Below are positions 17,199-27,926 of a DNA stretch of 64,000 bases, in pieces. Positions within the stretch are counted from its first letter, which is position 1, and the number at the start of each line of letters is the position of its first letter. The DNA lies in contig NZ_QBTZ01000001.1 of NCBI RefSeq assembly GCF_003058055.1, positions 4,851,001-4,915,000 of the forward strand, written 5' to 3'. The position numbers and the translations under genes are program-made. The stretch comes from Acidovorax sp. 107 (GTDB lineage: Bacteria; Pseudomonadota; Gammaproteobacteria; Burkholderiales; Burkholderiaceae_C). The notes below the pieces were generated by a model. That model searched no databases. It was not told the origin of the DNA and saw nothing but the letters and a program-made list of their open reading frames with translations.

Positions 17199-17278
17199 TG
17201 GGTGCCGAGGCCCAGCGCCCACAGGGCTGCGGCGCCATCGCAGAGCAGTGTGAGGGGCGGCTGCCTTGCGGCCCCGCA

Positions 17279-18853
17279 TCAGGCGCGCGGCGCGGGCAGT
17301 GCAGGGTGGGCGTGGCGCAGGCGGAACACCTCCACGGCCTGCACCAGTTGCTGCGCCTGCCCGCTCAGGCTGCCTGCGGCGGCGGCGCTTTCTTCCACCA
17401 GGGCGGCGTTCTGCTGCGTGGCCTCGTCCATGCGCACGATGGCCTGTGTCACACGCAGCATGTCGCTGGTCTGCGCGGCGCTGGCCTGGCTGATCTCTTC
17501 CATCAGCGCGCTCACGCCCTGGATGGACGACACCACCTCGGCCATGGTGATGCCTGCATTGCGCGCCAGGTCCGAGCCGGCCTGCACACGCTCCACGCTG
17601 GTCTGGATGAGCTGCTTGATCTCGCGCGCGGCGCTGGCGCTGCGGGTGGCCAGGTTGCGCACCTCGCTGGCCACCACGGCAAAGCCCCGGCCTTGTTCGC
17701 CCGCGCGCGCGGCCTCGACAGCGGCATTGAGCGCGAGGATGTTGGTCTGGAACGCGATGCCGTCGATGACGCCAATGATGTCGGCAATGCGGCGCGAGCT
17801 GTCCTGGATGCCTTGCACCACCTCCACCATCTGCGTGACCACATCCCCACCGCGTTGTGCCACCGAGGCCCCGTTTTTGGCCAGCTCGTTCGCGCGCAGG
17901 GCGTTGGACGCGTTTTGCTGCACGGTGGACTGCAGCTGCTGCATGGACGAGGTGGTTTCGTCCAGCGATGAGGCCTGCTCTTCGGTGCGATGGCTCAGGT
18001 CGGCGTTGCCCTGGGCGATTTCAGCGCTGGCACTGGCCACGCCTTCGGCGTTGCTGCGCACGCCGGAGACCACGTTTTCCAGGTTGTCTTGCATGGCGCG
18101 CAGGGCCTCCAGCAAGCGCGCGGGCTCATCCTTGCCCTCCACCTCGATGCGGGTGGTGAGATCGCCCGCCGCCACCTTGTGCGCCACCGATACCGCGACG
18201 CCCAGAGGGCGCACCACCGACCGCGTCAGCAGCCAGCCCGCACAGGCGCCCAGCGCCGTGACCAGGGCGAGTGCCACCAGGCTGCTCACCAGCGCCCGGC
18301 GCGCATCCTGCGCCGCCTGCTGGGCAATGGCCGCGCTGCTGGCGGCCACCTGCTCGCTCAGCGCCGTCAGCAGCTTGGCGGGGCCCTGGTCGATGTCGGC
18401 CACGTCGGCATCGCCGGCCGACGGCACAAAGCCGAGCGACTGGAACACCTCGAAGCCCTTGCGGTAGCCCTGTGCCATCTGGGCGTGGGCCTGGGTGAAC
18501 TTTTGCAGCGCCGCTTTTTCCTGCGCGTCGGTCAGTTGGGGCTCCAGCGCCTTGGCCGCATCGGCCACCCGCTTTTCGCTGGCCTGGAAGGCGTTCCAGT
18601 GCAGTTCGCGCTTGCGCGAGTCCTCGCCCCGCAGCAGGGTGTTCTTCCACTCCAGCACCTGGGTCTTGAACTCGCTTTCCATGCGGCTCACGGCGCGCTC
18701 CTGGGCCATGCGCTGTTGCACCGTGGTGTCGTACGTGCCCAGGGTCTGGTACAGCGCAGCAATGCCGAACAGTGCGGCCCCCAGCAGCAGGGCCAGCACC
18801 AGGCCCAGGGCGGTGGCCATGCGTGCACCGATGGAGTAGTTGGACATTTTCAT
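17279..18853 (-). CDS. Methyl-accepting chemotaxis protein
   Basis: This is a 524-residue chemoreceptor. Transmembrane segment 1 is at about residues 12-34 ([20 protein letters not shown]). A periplasmic four-helix-bundle ligand domain runs to about 190, and segment 2 is [25 protein letters not shown] domain and the cytoplasmic signalling helix follow. The CheA/CheW contact tip is [20 protein letters not shown] followed by [18 protein letters not shown]. The C-terminus (HPALPAPRA) lacks a CheR-binding pentapeptide. The start at 18853 has GGAGCCCCTG upstream; Met at 18847 is an alternative. A Bug binding protein gene ends 59 bases upstream on the same strand, so the receptor may sense ligand through that protein. 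Confidence 0.93.
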   Translation of the reverse strand: MKMSNYSIGARMATALGLVLALLLGAALFGIAALYQTLGTYDTTVQQRMAQERAVSRMESEFKTQVLEWKNTLLRGEDSRKRELHWNAFQASEKRVADAAKALEPQLTDAQEKAALQKFTQAHAQMAQGYRKGFEVFQSLGFVPSAGDADVADIDQGPAKLLTALSEQVAASSAAIAQQAAQDARRALVSSLVALALVTALGACAGWLLTRSVVRPLGVAVSVAHKVAAGDLTTRIEVEGKDEPARLLEALRAMQDNLENVVSGVRSNAEGVASASAEIAQGNADLSHRTEEQASSLDETTSSMQQLQSTVQQNASNALRANELAKNGASVAQRGGDVVTQMVEVVQGIQDSSRRIADIIGVIDGIAFQTNILALNAAVEAARAGEQGRGFAVVASEVRNLATRSASAAREIKQLIQTSVERVQAGSDLARNAGITMAEVVSSIQGVSALMEEISQASAAQTSDMLRVTQAIVRMDEATQQNAALVEESAAAAGSLSGQAQQLVQAVEVFRLRHAHPALPAPRA

Positions 18854-18912
18854 CAGGGGCTCCAAAGGTTCTGCAGCAGGCCCGTGGGCTGGTGCTAAGA
18901 GGCGCTGGTGGC

Positions 18913-19944
18913 TCAGGCCTTCAGCTTGAGCAGGTACACCATCACGCGGGCGGTGGTGAGATCCAGTTCCATGAACTCTGCCAAATCCTTGCCGGTGAGC
19001 CAAGAGGGTTCCCACCGGTTCTGCTTGAGCGTGCGCAGCCAGGATTCGTGGCGGGTGGCCGCCTCGACGGCGGCCAGCATTTCAGCGGTGCGCGCAGCGG
19101 GCACGCCCTTGCCGGTGAACACGCCGCGCCAGTTGGCCATCACGGCGTCCAGCCCTTGTTCACGGAACGAGGGCAGACCAAAAACGCTGCGGCGCGACGA
19201 CACGCCCACGGCACGCAGCTTGCCTGCCGCGATGGCGTCGTTGAACTCGCTGTAGCCCGACAGGCCCAGCGCCGCGTTGCCCGACAGCACGGCCTCGACC
19301 ACCTCGGCACCGCCGGGGAAGGGCTTGTAGACCAGCCCTTCGGGGTTGGCCTTGGCGGCGCGGGCCAGCACGCCTGCGTAGATGTGGTCTACGCCACCGG
19401 CCGAGCCGCCGGCAATGGGCACGGCCTTGAGGTCGGCACGCAGCGCATCGGCGAGGTCCTTGGTGGTCTTGATGGGCGAGTTGGCCGCTACAGCTGCCAC
19501 CAGGTAGTCGCTGGTGAGGCGCGCCAGGGGCTGGATGTGTGTCATGTCCACCGCTGGCTTTTGCAGCGCCACGGCGCCCACCATCACCATGCCACCCATC
19601 AGCAGCGTGTTGGGGTCGTTGCTGTACTTTTCGGCGTACTTGGCCAGGCCGATGGTGCCGCCCTTGCCGCCGATGTTTTCGTACTCCACCTGGTCCGCAG
19701 CACCAGCTGCGACCATGGCGGCACCCAGAGCACGGCCTGTCTGGTCCCAGCCGCCACCCGCATTGGCAGGGATCACGATGCGCACGGTGCCTGCCAGCTT
19801 GGCCGCCTTGGCGGCTGCAGGGGCAGGGCGTGCAGTCGTCGCAGCGCTCTGCGCCCAGGCGGCGGAGGGGCCGAGTGTGGTCCAGGCCAGGGCTGCGGCA
19901 ACGGATTGGGCGATGGCCCGGCGGCGGTCGATCTCTGCAGACAT
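18913..19944 (-). CDS. Bug-family (TctC-like) binding protein next to a chemoreceptor
   Basis: This is a 343-residue periplasmic binding protein of the tricarboxylate-binding receptor type. The signal has [20 protein letters not shown] and is cut near AWAQSA. Family segments are [40 protein letters not shown] and [16 protein letters not shown]. The GGGWD text is closer to TctC of the citrate system than to the other two Bug proteins here. The start at 19944 is preceded by AAAGGACTTTCC. No tctA or tctB genes are nearby. The next gene on the same strand is a chemoreceptor, so the pair may link ligand binding to chemotaxis. Confidence 0.88.
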   Translation of the reverse strand: MSAEIDRRRAIAQSVAAALAWTTLGPSAAWAQSAATTARPAPAAAKAAKLAGTVRIVIPANAGGGWDQTGRALGAAMVAAGAADQVEYENIGGKGGTIGLAKYAEKYSNDPNTLLMGGMVMVGAVALQKPAVDMTHIQPLARLTSDYLVAAVAANSPIKTTKDLADALRADLKAVPIAGGSAGGVDHIYAGVLARAAKANPEGLVYKPFPGGAEVVEAVLSGNAALGLSGYSEFNDAIAAGKLRAVGVSSRRSVFGLPSFREQGLDAVMANWRGVFTGKGVPAARTAEMLAAVEAATRHESWLRTLKQNRWEPSWLTGKDLAEFMELDLTTARVMVYLLKLKA

Positions 19945-20215
19945 GGAAAGTCCTTTGACAAAAGGGGAGGCAGGAAGGGCGTTGCGAGTCAGAGCCCAGG
20001 CCGCTGCCGGAGCGCCCTGGCTGCGCTGCTTACGCGCTGCCACGCCGAAGCAGCGCAGTCAGCCTGCGGTGGCATGCAAAGGGGCGCGCACGCCACCACC
20101 CGGGCTGTGCGCGCAATGGTCGCCATCCAAGCTGTCAGTCTGCTGTCGGTGGCATCAGGGTAAACGCGGAGATTGGGGTGCCAAACAGAGCGGTCGAGCG
20201 GATCTGTGCACCATG
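19945..20215. other. Non-coding gap upstream of the Bug gene at 18913
   Basis: The 336-base stretch between the Bug gene and rpoD contains the promoter region of the Bug gene and, at its right end, the rpoD terminator. I see no convincing small gene or RNA. Open frames here on the plus strand are shadows continuing into the antisense of rpoD. Confidence 0.5.
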
Positions 20216-20250
20216 AAAAACGCCCTGCGCCGCAGATGCGGGGCAGGGCG
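20216..20250 (-). terminator. rpoD rho-independent terminator
   Basis: CGCCCTGC (20221-20228) pairs with GCAGGGCG (20243-20250), with further inner pairing around CGCAGATGCG. On the minus strand the stem is followed by TTTTT (complement of 20216-20220), 31 bases after the rpoD stop. Confidence 0.9.
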
Positions 20251-20280
20251 CTCGTGCCAACGAAGGCTGGTTCGCGAGGC

Positions 20281-22653
<2,373 letters not shown>

Positions 22654-22723
22654 GGAGCAACCTCAGAATCAAAAACGGACACAAAGAAAACGCAAGCGCC
22701 TCAGATCCCGGCGCGGGTGGCAA

Positions 22724-22746
22724 CGCAAAGCAACAAGGGCTTTGCG
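22724..22746 (-). promoter_or_regulatory. Hairpin in the rpoD leader
   Basis: CGCAAAGC (22724-22731) and GCTTTGCG (22739-22746) form a perfect 8-base stem with a 7-base loop, about 70 bases before the rpoD start. There is no T-run, so it is more likely a leader structure than a terminator. Confidence 0.45.
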
Positions 22747-22899
22747 CCTGGAGGGGACACCCTCAGCGGCAAGATGTCTGGGCGATCATTTGGTGTGCAG
22801 TCCTTGCGATAAGTGGGCCCATCAGCGCATAGGTGCGCGTTTGTCACGGTGGCCCGGCTCGGAGGTGCTGCTGTCGCTCTTGCCAATAACTAACCTTAT

Positions 22900-22925
22900 A
22901 TTATACCGCCAGCGCCCGATTCAAG
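22900..22925 (-). promoter_or_regulatory. Probable rpoD promoter at the end of dnaG
   Basis: On the minus strand a perfect TATAAT (22905-22900) lies just past the dnaG stop. CTTGAA (22925-22920) lies 14 bases upstream of it and overlaps that stop. CTTGAA is the core of the sigma-32 -35 element, but the -10 is of sigma-70 type, so the class is uncertain. The resulting rpoD leader would be about 240 bases. Confidence 0.5.
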
Positions 22926-24987
22926 CGGCTTTTGGCGCTATTTGCTCCAATTCCTTGCGCTTTTCGGCCAGCGCTCGGTAGCGCTCCAGGGCTGACGGGT
23001 CTTGTGCTACTTGCAGCACCAGCACTTTTTGCTGCTCCTTGATGTCTTCGATCTGCATGCGGGTGAGCAAGTCGCGCAGCTCCAGCCGCAATTCGTGCAG
23101 TTCGCCCTCGGTCTGCGCGTGCGAGCCGGTCATCACCTTGACGGCCAGCTCTTCGCACTCGTGGTCGCGCAGGCTCTCGCGCAGCACGGCCCAGGCCAGG
23201 GGGCCATGCTCATGGAACTGCGCTTCCAGCCACGCGAACAGCGGCCCATGGGACCCCGGCTGGGCCGCCAGTGTGGTGTGGTCGTCGTGCGTCAGCTCTT
23301 CCAGAAATGCCATGTGCGACAGCAGCAGCCGCGCGGCGTGGTCGGCGCGGCTCATGGCCGGTGTGCGAGGCAGGCGGGGTTGGGGCGGCCACGGGGCGTC
23401 CTTGTCGCGCTTTTTCCATCCTCCGCCGCTTTTCCAGTCGCCCCCTTTGCGAAATGGGGGCTTGCTGCCCCCATAGCTGCTTTGGCCTCCGTAGCCGCCC
23501 TGGTTGCTGTAGCCGCCGTATCCGGGGTCGTAGGCGGGGTCGTAGGCGGGGCCTGCCGACTCGGTGTGGGGCTGCCAGCCATCGGCGTCGGGCGGGGCAT
23601 CCCAGCTGGGGGCGTCATCCGCAGCTGGGCGGGGTTGTTGGCGCTGCGGGGGCGCGTGGTGGGCGGCGCGCAGGCCATCGCGGGCGGCGGCCTGGCCCCA
23701 CAGGTCTGACAGGTCGCGGGCATTGAGCTGGGTCAGCTCAGCCAGCTCGCCCAGCAGCTGGCGCTTGAGCACGCCGTCCGGCAGCGCCGTCCACAGTGGG
23801 CGTGCGTTGCTGGCCATGTGGGCGCGGCCCTCGGCGGTGGCCAGGTCGCAGCCTTCGCTGGCTGATTCGACCAGGAAGCGGCTCAGCGGCGTCGCTTGCT
23901 CGACATGGCGTGCAAAGGCCTCCGTACCGTGCTCGCGGATGAAACTGTCCGGATCATGCTCAGCGGGCAGGAACAGAAACTTGATGCTGCGCGTGTCGGT
24001 GGCGTGGGGCAGGGCGCCGTCCAGCGCCTTGCGCGCGGCACGCCGCCCAGCGCTGTCGCCGTCAAAGCTGAACACCACTGCGTCGGTAAACCGCAGCAGC
24101 TTTTGCACATGCTCGGGCGTGCAGGCCGTGCCCAGCGTGGCCACCGCGTTTGGAAAGCCCAGCTGGGCCAGTGCCACCACGTCCATGTAGCCTTCGGTGA
24201 CCAGCGCGTACCCGGCCTCGCGGATGGGCGTGCGGGCCTCGAACAGACCGTACAGCTCGCGCCCCTTATGGAACACCGGGGTTTCGGGGGAGTTGAGGTA
24301 CTTGGGCTTGTCGTCCCCCAGCACCCGGCCGCCAAAGCCGATGTATTCGCCCTTGACGTTGCGGATGGGGAACATCACCCGGTCGCGAAACCGGTCGTAG
24401 CGCTTGCCGCCGTCTTCGTCGTTGACGATGACCAGGCCGCTTTCCTCCAGCAGCGGGTCGTCGTAGCTCGGAAACACGCTCGCCAGGCTGCGCCATCCCT
24501 CGGGGGCGTAGCCGAGGCCGTAGCGCTTGGCCACCGCGCCCGAGACGCCCCGACCCTTGAAGTAGCCAATGGCGCGCTGCGACTCGCGCAGCTGGCGGCG
24601 GTAGGCGTCGGCGGCTTTTTCGAGCACATCGTTCAGTGTGGCCTGCTTCTGGCGTGCGGCGGCGGCCCGTTCCTTTTCTTGCGGGGAGATGTCGTCATCG
24701 GGCACCTGCAGGCCCACGCTCTGGGCCAGGTCCTGCACCGCCTCGACAAACCCCATGCCCGCGTGGTCCATCAGAAAGCTGATGGCGTTGCCGTTCTTGC
24801 CGCAGCCAAAGCAGTGATAGAACTGCTTGGCGGGGCTGACGCTGAAGGATGGCGATTTCTCCCCATGGAAGGGGCACAGCCCCATGAAATTGGCGCCGCC
24901 CTTCTTGAGCTGCACGTAGCGCCCCACGATATCCACCACGTCCACACGGGTGAGCAGTTCCTGAATGAAAGACTGAGGGATCGTCAC
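22921..24987 (-). CDS. dnaG: DNA primase
   Basis: DnaG makes the RNA primers for DNA replication. It is 688 residues from a GTG start at 24987; this start gives the family N-terminus VTIPQSFIQELLTRVDVVD. The zinc-binding domain shows CPFHGEKSPSFSVSP and YHCFGCGKNG. The catalytic TOPRIM core has VTEGYMDVVALAQLGF and FSFDGDSAGRRAARKALDGA. Residues about 450-531 form a low-complexity linker rich in Gly, Tyr and Pro (for example GYGGYSNQGGYGGQSSYGG). The C-terminal helical domain (from about 540) is the DnaB helicase-binding part. The linker is longer and more repetitive than in E. coli DnaG. It precedes rpoD on the same strand. Confidence 0.97.
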   Translation of the reverse strand: MTIPQSFIQELLTRVDVVDIVGRYVQLKKGGANFMGLCPFHGEKSPSFSVSPAKQFYHCFGCGKNGNAISFLMDHAGMGFVEAVQDLAQSVGLQVPDDDISPQEKERAAAARQKQATLNDVLEKAADAYRRQLRESQRAIGYFKGRGVSGAVAKRYGLGYAPEGWRSLASVFPSYDDPLLEESGLVIVNDEDGGKRYDRFRDRVMFPIRNVKGEYIGFGGRVLGDDKPKYLNSPETPVFHKGRELYGLFEARTPIREAGYALVTEGYMDVVALAQLGFPNAVATLGTACTPEHVQKLLRFTDAVVFSFDGDSAGRRAARKALDGALPHATDTRSIKFLFLPAEHDPDSFIREHGTEAFARHVEQATPLSRFLVESASEGCDLATAEGRAHMASNARPLWTALPDGVLKRQLLGELAELTQLNARDLSDLWGQAAARDGLRAAHHAPPQRQQPRPAADDAPSWDAPPDADGWQPHTESAGPAYDPAYDPGYGGYSNQGGYGGQSSYGGSKPPFRKGGDWKSGGGWKKRDKDAPWPPQPRLPRTPAMSRADHAARLLLSHMAFLEELTHDDHTTLAAQPGSHGPLFAWLEAQFHEHGPLAWAVLRESLRDHECEELAVKVMTGSHAQTEGELHELRLELRDLLTRMQIEDIKEQQKVLVLQVAQDPSALERYRALAEKRKELEQIAPKAA

Positions 24988-25045
24988 ACGGCCTATTGTC
25001 CGCGTAAACTCTTTGTAACCAGTTATTGCTGGAAAGGCTTTTGGC

Positions 25046-26143
25046 ATGGGGTTCGCGGCATGTGGGCGGGCGTTGGTGGGCAGGGCGCTGCACAGGTGGC
25101 GCGCCAGCCTGCCCGGGCTGTTGCTGGCCCTGTCAGGGCTCGCGTTGCTGCAGCCGGGGGCCGCCCAGGCCGCGACGGTGCTCCGGGTGCTGGCCTGGCC
25201 GGGCTATGCCGACCCGGACTTTGTGGCGGTGTTCGAGAAGCGCCATGGGGTCAAGGTCGAGATCACCACGGTAGCGTCGGACGATGTTTTGCGCGCCAAG
25301 ATGGACAGCACGGACGGGCCGGGCTTTGACCTGGTGGCCGCCAACACCGCAGAAATCGCGCGGCTGATCCTGCATGACAAGCTCGCGCCGTTGCCGCTGA
25401 GCAACATCCGCAACACCGCAGGGCAACTGCCCCGGTTTCGCCAGCTGCACACCATCTCGGGCATTGGCTGGCGGGGCGAGGTCTATGCCATGCCCTTTAC
25501 CTATTCCGAAATGGGGCTGGTGTATGACCGGCAGCAGTTCAGCGCGCCGCCGCAGTCGATTGCCGTGCTGTGGGACCCGCGCTGGCAGGGCAAGGTGCTG
25601 GCGTTTGACGGCAGCAGCCACGGCTTTTCGCTGGCGGCCATGCGCCGCGGCCTGCCGCCGTTTCGCATCGATGCCGACCGTTTCAGCCCGCTGGCCAAGG
25701 ACCTGGTTGCCCTGCGGCGCAACGTGCGGTCGTTCTACAGCCTGCCGGAAGAGTCGGTGGAGCTGTTTCGCAAGCACAAGGTGGCCGTGATGCATGCCAA
25801 CTACGGCCAGCAGCAGCTCAAGCAGCTGCGCGACGCGGGGCTGGATGTGGGCTATGTGGTGCCCAAGGAGGGCGCGCTGGCCTGGCTGGACTGCTGGGCC
25901 ATCACCCGCCGCTCCACCCAGGTGGACCTGGCCGCCGAGTGGATCAACTACATGCTCGACCCCGCTGTGAGCCGTGAATTCACGCGGCGCCAGGGACTGG
26001 CCAACACCCTGGACGAGCCACCGGCGCTGGCGGGCGATGTGCCGATGGGCCCCATCGTGTGGCTGGAGCCGGTGGAAGACGAAGCCTTGCGCGCGCGGCT
26101 GTGGCAGCGCATCGTGTCGGGCGACCGACCCAACCGGTTCTGA
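25046..26143 (+). CDS. PotD-like periplasmic binding protein paired with a diguanylate cyclase
   Basis: This is a 365-residue exported binding protein of the polyamine-binding (PotD/COG0687-like) group. The signal peptide has the core LPGLLLALSGLALLQPGAAQ, and the mature protein starts near ATVLRVLAWPGYADPDFV. PotD-like positions include FDLVAANTAEIARLI, GEVYAMPFTYSEMGLVYD and VPKEGALAWLDCWAI, the last matching the ligand-contacting WPKEGG..W.D region of PotD. The start at 25046 has GGAAAGGC upstream. No ABC permease or ATPase genes are adjacent. Instead, a membrane diguanylate cyclase gene begins 13 bases after the stop. The protein is therefore more likely a ligand sensor than a transporter component, as in the Vibrio NspS-MbaA pair. 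Confidence 0.85.
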   Translation: MGFAACGRALVGRALHRWRASLPGLLLALSGLALLQPGAAQAATVLRVLAWPGYADPDFVAVFEKRHGVKVEITTVASDDVLRAKMDSTDGPGFDLVAANTAEIARLILHDKLAPLPLSNIRNTAGQLPRFRQLHTISGIGWRGEVYAMPFTYSEMGLVYDRQQFSAPPQSIAVLWDPRWQGKVLAFDGSSHGFSLAAMRRGLPPFRIDADRFSPLAKDLVALRRNVRSFYSLPEESVELFRKHKVAVMHANYGQQQLKQLRDAGLDVGYVVPKEGALAWLDCWAITRRSTQVDLAAEWINYMLDPAVSREFTRRQGLANTLDEPPALAGDVPMGPIVWLEPVEDEALRARLWQRIVSGDRPNRF

Positions 26144-26156
26144 TCGGTCCTGACCC

Positions 26157-27824
26157 ATGGCCCGCATGAAATGGAGCATCGCGCTGAGGTTGGGGGCCCT
26201 GCTGGCCTCCTTCAGCGTGTTCGCGGCCATTCTGGCGGGCTACTACACGTTTGACTCGAGCCGTGAGCGCCTGCAGGGGCGGGCCGAACGCTCGCTGCTG
26301 GCCACCACACAGGTGCTGGCGCGCCACATGCAGGCGGGTTTTGGCACGGTGGCGCGCGACACGGCCTTTCTGGCCGACGCCGCTGCCGTCGAGCAAGACC
26401 AGGCGCGGCTGGCCGACCTGTTCAAAGCCAACCTGCAGGCCCACCCCTCGTACCTGCAAATCCGCTTCATCAGCGCCAAAGACTATGGGCTGGAGCTGGT
26501 GCGCATCGACCGCCAGGGCGACAAGCTGGTGCGCGTGCCCGATGACCTGCTGCAGGAGAAGTCGCACTTCCCGTTCGTGTTCGAGGCCCTCAGCCTGCCC
26601 GATGGCGAGGTGTATGTGTCCGAATTCGGCATCAACCACGAAGACGCCGCGCAGGAGGCTGCCGTGCCCGTGTTCAACATGGCGTCGCCCGTGGTGCAGG
26701 CAGGCCAGCTGCGGGGCGTGGTGGTGGTGCGGGTGGCGGCCGCGCCGTTCCTGCACAACTTCAATGCTGCCTTGCCCACGCCCTACGGGTTTTATCTGGG
26801 CAACCGCTGGGGCGACTTTTTGGTGCACCCGGACGCCGCGCAGACCTTCGGCTTTGACCGGGGCCAGCGCATCCTGATCCAGGAGTCGTTCCCGCAGGTA
26901 GCGGCGCTGGTCGAGGGGCGAGCCGAAGAGGCGGTGCTCAGCCAACCCGGTACCGACGACGAAGAGGCGCGCGTCTTTGCGTTTGTGCGCATGCCCTTTG
27001 GCAATGAGGACGAGGGGCGCTTCATGGTGGTGGGACTCTCGCAGCCGCTGGCGGTGGTGCAGGGCGAGGTGCTGGACCTGGGGCGCAGCATCCTCAAGAT
27101 CTTGCTGGTACTCAGCGTGGTGGGCGTGGCCCTGGCGGCCGGGGTGTCGCGCCTGGTCGCCCAGCCGCTGCAGGCCATGGTGAGGGCGGCGCAGGCGTTT
27201 TCGCGCGGGGAGTCCCATGGCGCGCTGCCGGTGCACCGGGGCGACGAAGTGGGCGAGCTGGCCCGCAGCTTCCAGGACATGGAGCGGCAGATCAGCCGCC
27301 AGCTGGCCGAGCTGAACCTGAGCCGCGACGCCATGGCCCACCTGGCACACCACGACGCGCTCACCGGCCTGCCCAACCGCCGCATGTTCGAGCAGCGCCT
27401 GGCCCAGGTGCTGGAGCTGTCGCGCCGCAGCGGCCGCAGCTGTGCCCTGCTGTTCGTGGACCTGGACGACTTCAAGGCCATCAACGACACGCGCGGGCAT
27501 GCCGTGGGCGACATGGTGCTGCAGGCGGTGGCCCGCACCATCGTGGGCGCCGTGCGGCAGGTGGACACCGTCGCCCGGCTCGCCGGGGATGAGTTCACGG
27601 TGCTGTGCGAAAACGTGGATTCCGAAGAGGCTGCGCTGCAGATCGTGACCAAGCTGCAGCATGCGTTCGAGCCGCCGCTTGCCATCGACGGCGAGCCCCT
27701 GGCCGTGCGTGCCAGTATTGGCCTGAGCCTGTTCCCCCGCGATGCACAGGACGCGCGCGCACTCATGGCCAGCGCCGACGCGGCCATGTACCGCATCAAG
27801 CAAGGCCACAAGCGAAAGCTGTGA
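26157..27824 (+). CDS. Membrane diguanylate cyclase (Cache-HAMP-GGDEF)
   Basis: This is a 555-residue inner membrane protein predicted to make cyclic di-GMP. A first membrane segment at about residues 8-28 is followed by a large periplasmic Cache-like domain (about 35-300). A second segment near 308-328 (LLVLSVVGVALAAGVSRLV), a HAMP linker with RGDEVGELARSFQDMERQ, and a GGDEF domain follow. The active-site motif is AGDEF at 476-480, a variant that is active in some enzymes. The inhibitory RxxD site (RQVD, 467-470) is at the correct distance. Other catalytic text, HHDALTGLPNRRMFEQRL and FVDLDDFKAINDTRGHAVGD, is intact. It starts 13 bases after a PotD-like binding protein gene, which is probably its periplasmic sensor partner. 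Confidence 0.92.
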   Translation: MARMKWSIALRLGALLASFSVFAAILAGYYTFDSSRERLQGRAERSLLATTQVLARHMQAGFGTVARDTAFLADAAAVEQDQARLADLFKANLQAHPSYLQIRFISAKDYGLELVRIDRQGDKLVRVPDDLLQEKSHFPFVFEALSLPDGEVYVSEFGINHEDAAQEAAVPVFNMASPVVQAGQLRGVVVVRVAAAPFLHNFNAALPTPYGFYLGNRWGDFLVHPDAAQTFGFDRGQRILIQESFPQVAALVEGRAEEAVLSQPGTDDEEARVFAFVRMPFGNEDEGRFMVVGLSQPLAVVQGEVLDLGRSILKILLVLSVVGVALAAGVSRLVAQPLQAMVRAAQAFSRGESHGALPVHRGDEVGELARSFQDMERQISRQLAELNLSRDAMAHLAHHDALTGLPNRRMFEQRLAQVLELSRRSGRSCALLFVDLDDFKAINDTRGHAVGDMVLQAVARTIVGAVRQVDTVARLAGDEFTVLCENVDSEEAALQIVTKLQHAFEPPLAIDGEPLAVRASIGLSLFPRDAQDARALMASADAAMYRIKQGHKRKL

Positions 27825-27926
27825 GGCGGCGTGCTGCGACCAACCTTGCCCACGCGCCGGCCCGTGTTGCTTTCGTGTCAGCCTGCGGCGCTAGGCTGTG
27901 TGTCGTTCACCTTCTTGCACTGACCC

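Noticed and set aside
27582..27596. Degenerate, inactive GGDEF motif (AGDEF)
   Set aside because: Only the first Gly is changed, AGDEF occurs in active enzymes, and the other catalytic and inhibitory residues are intact, so I do not call it inactive.
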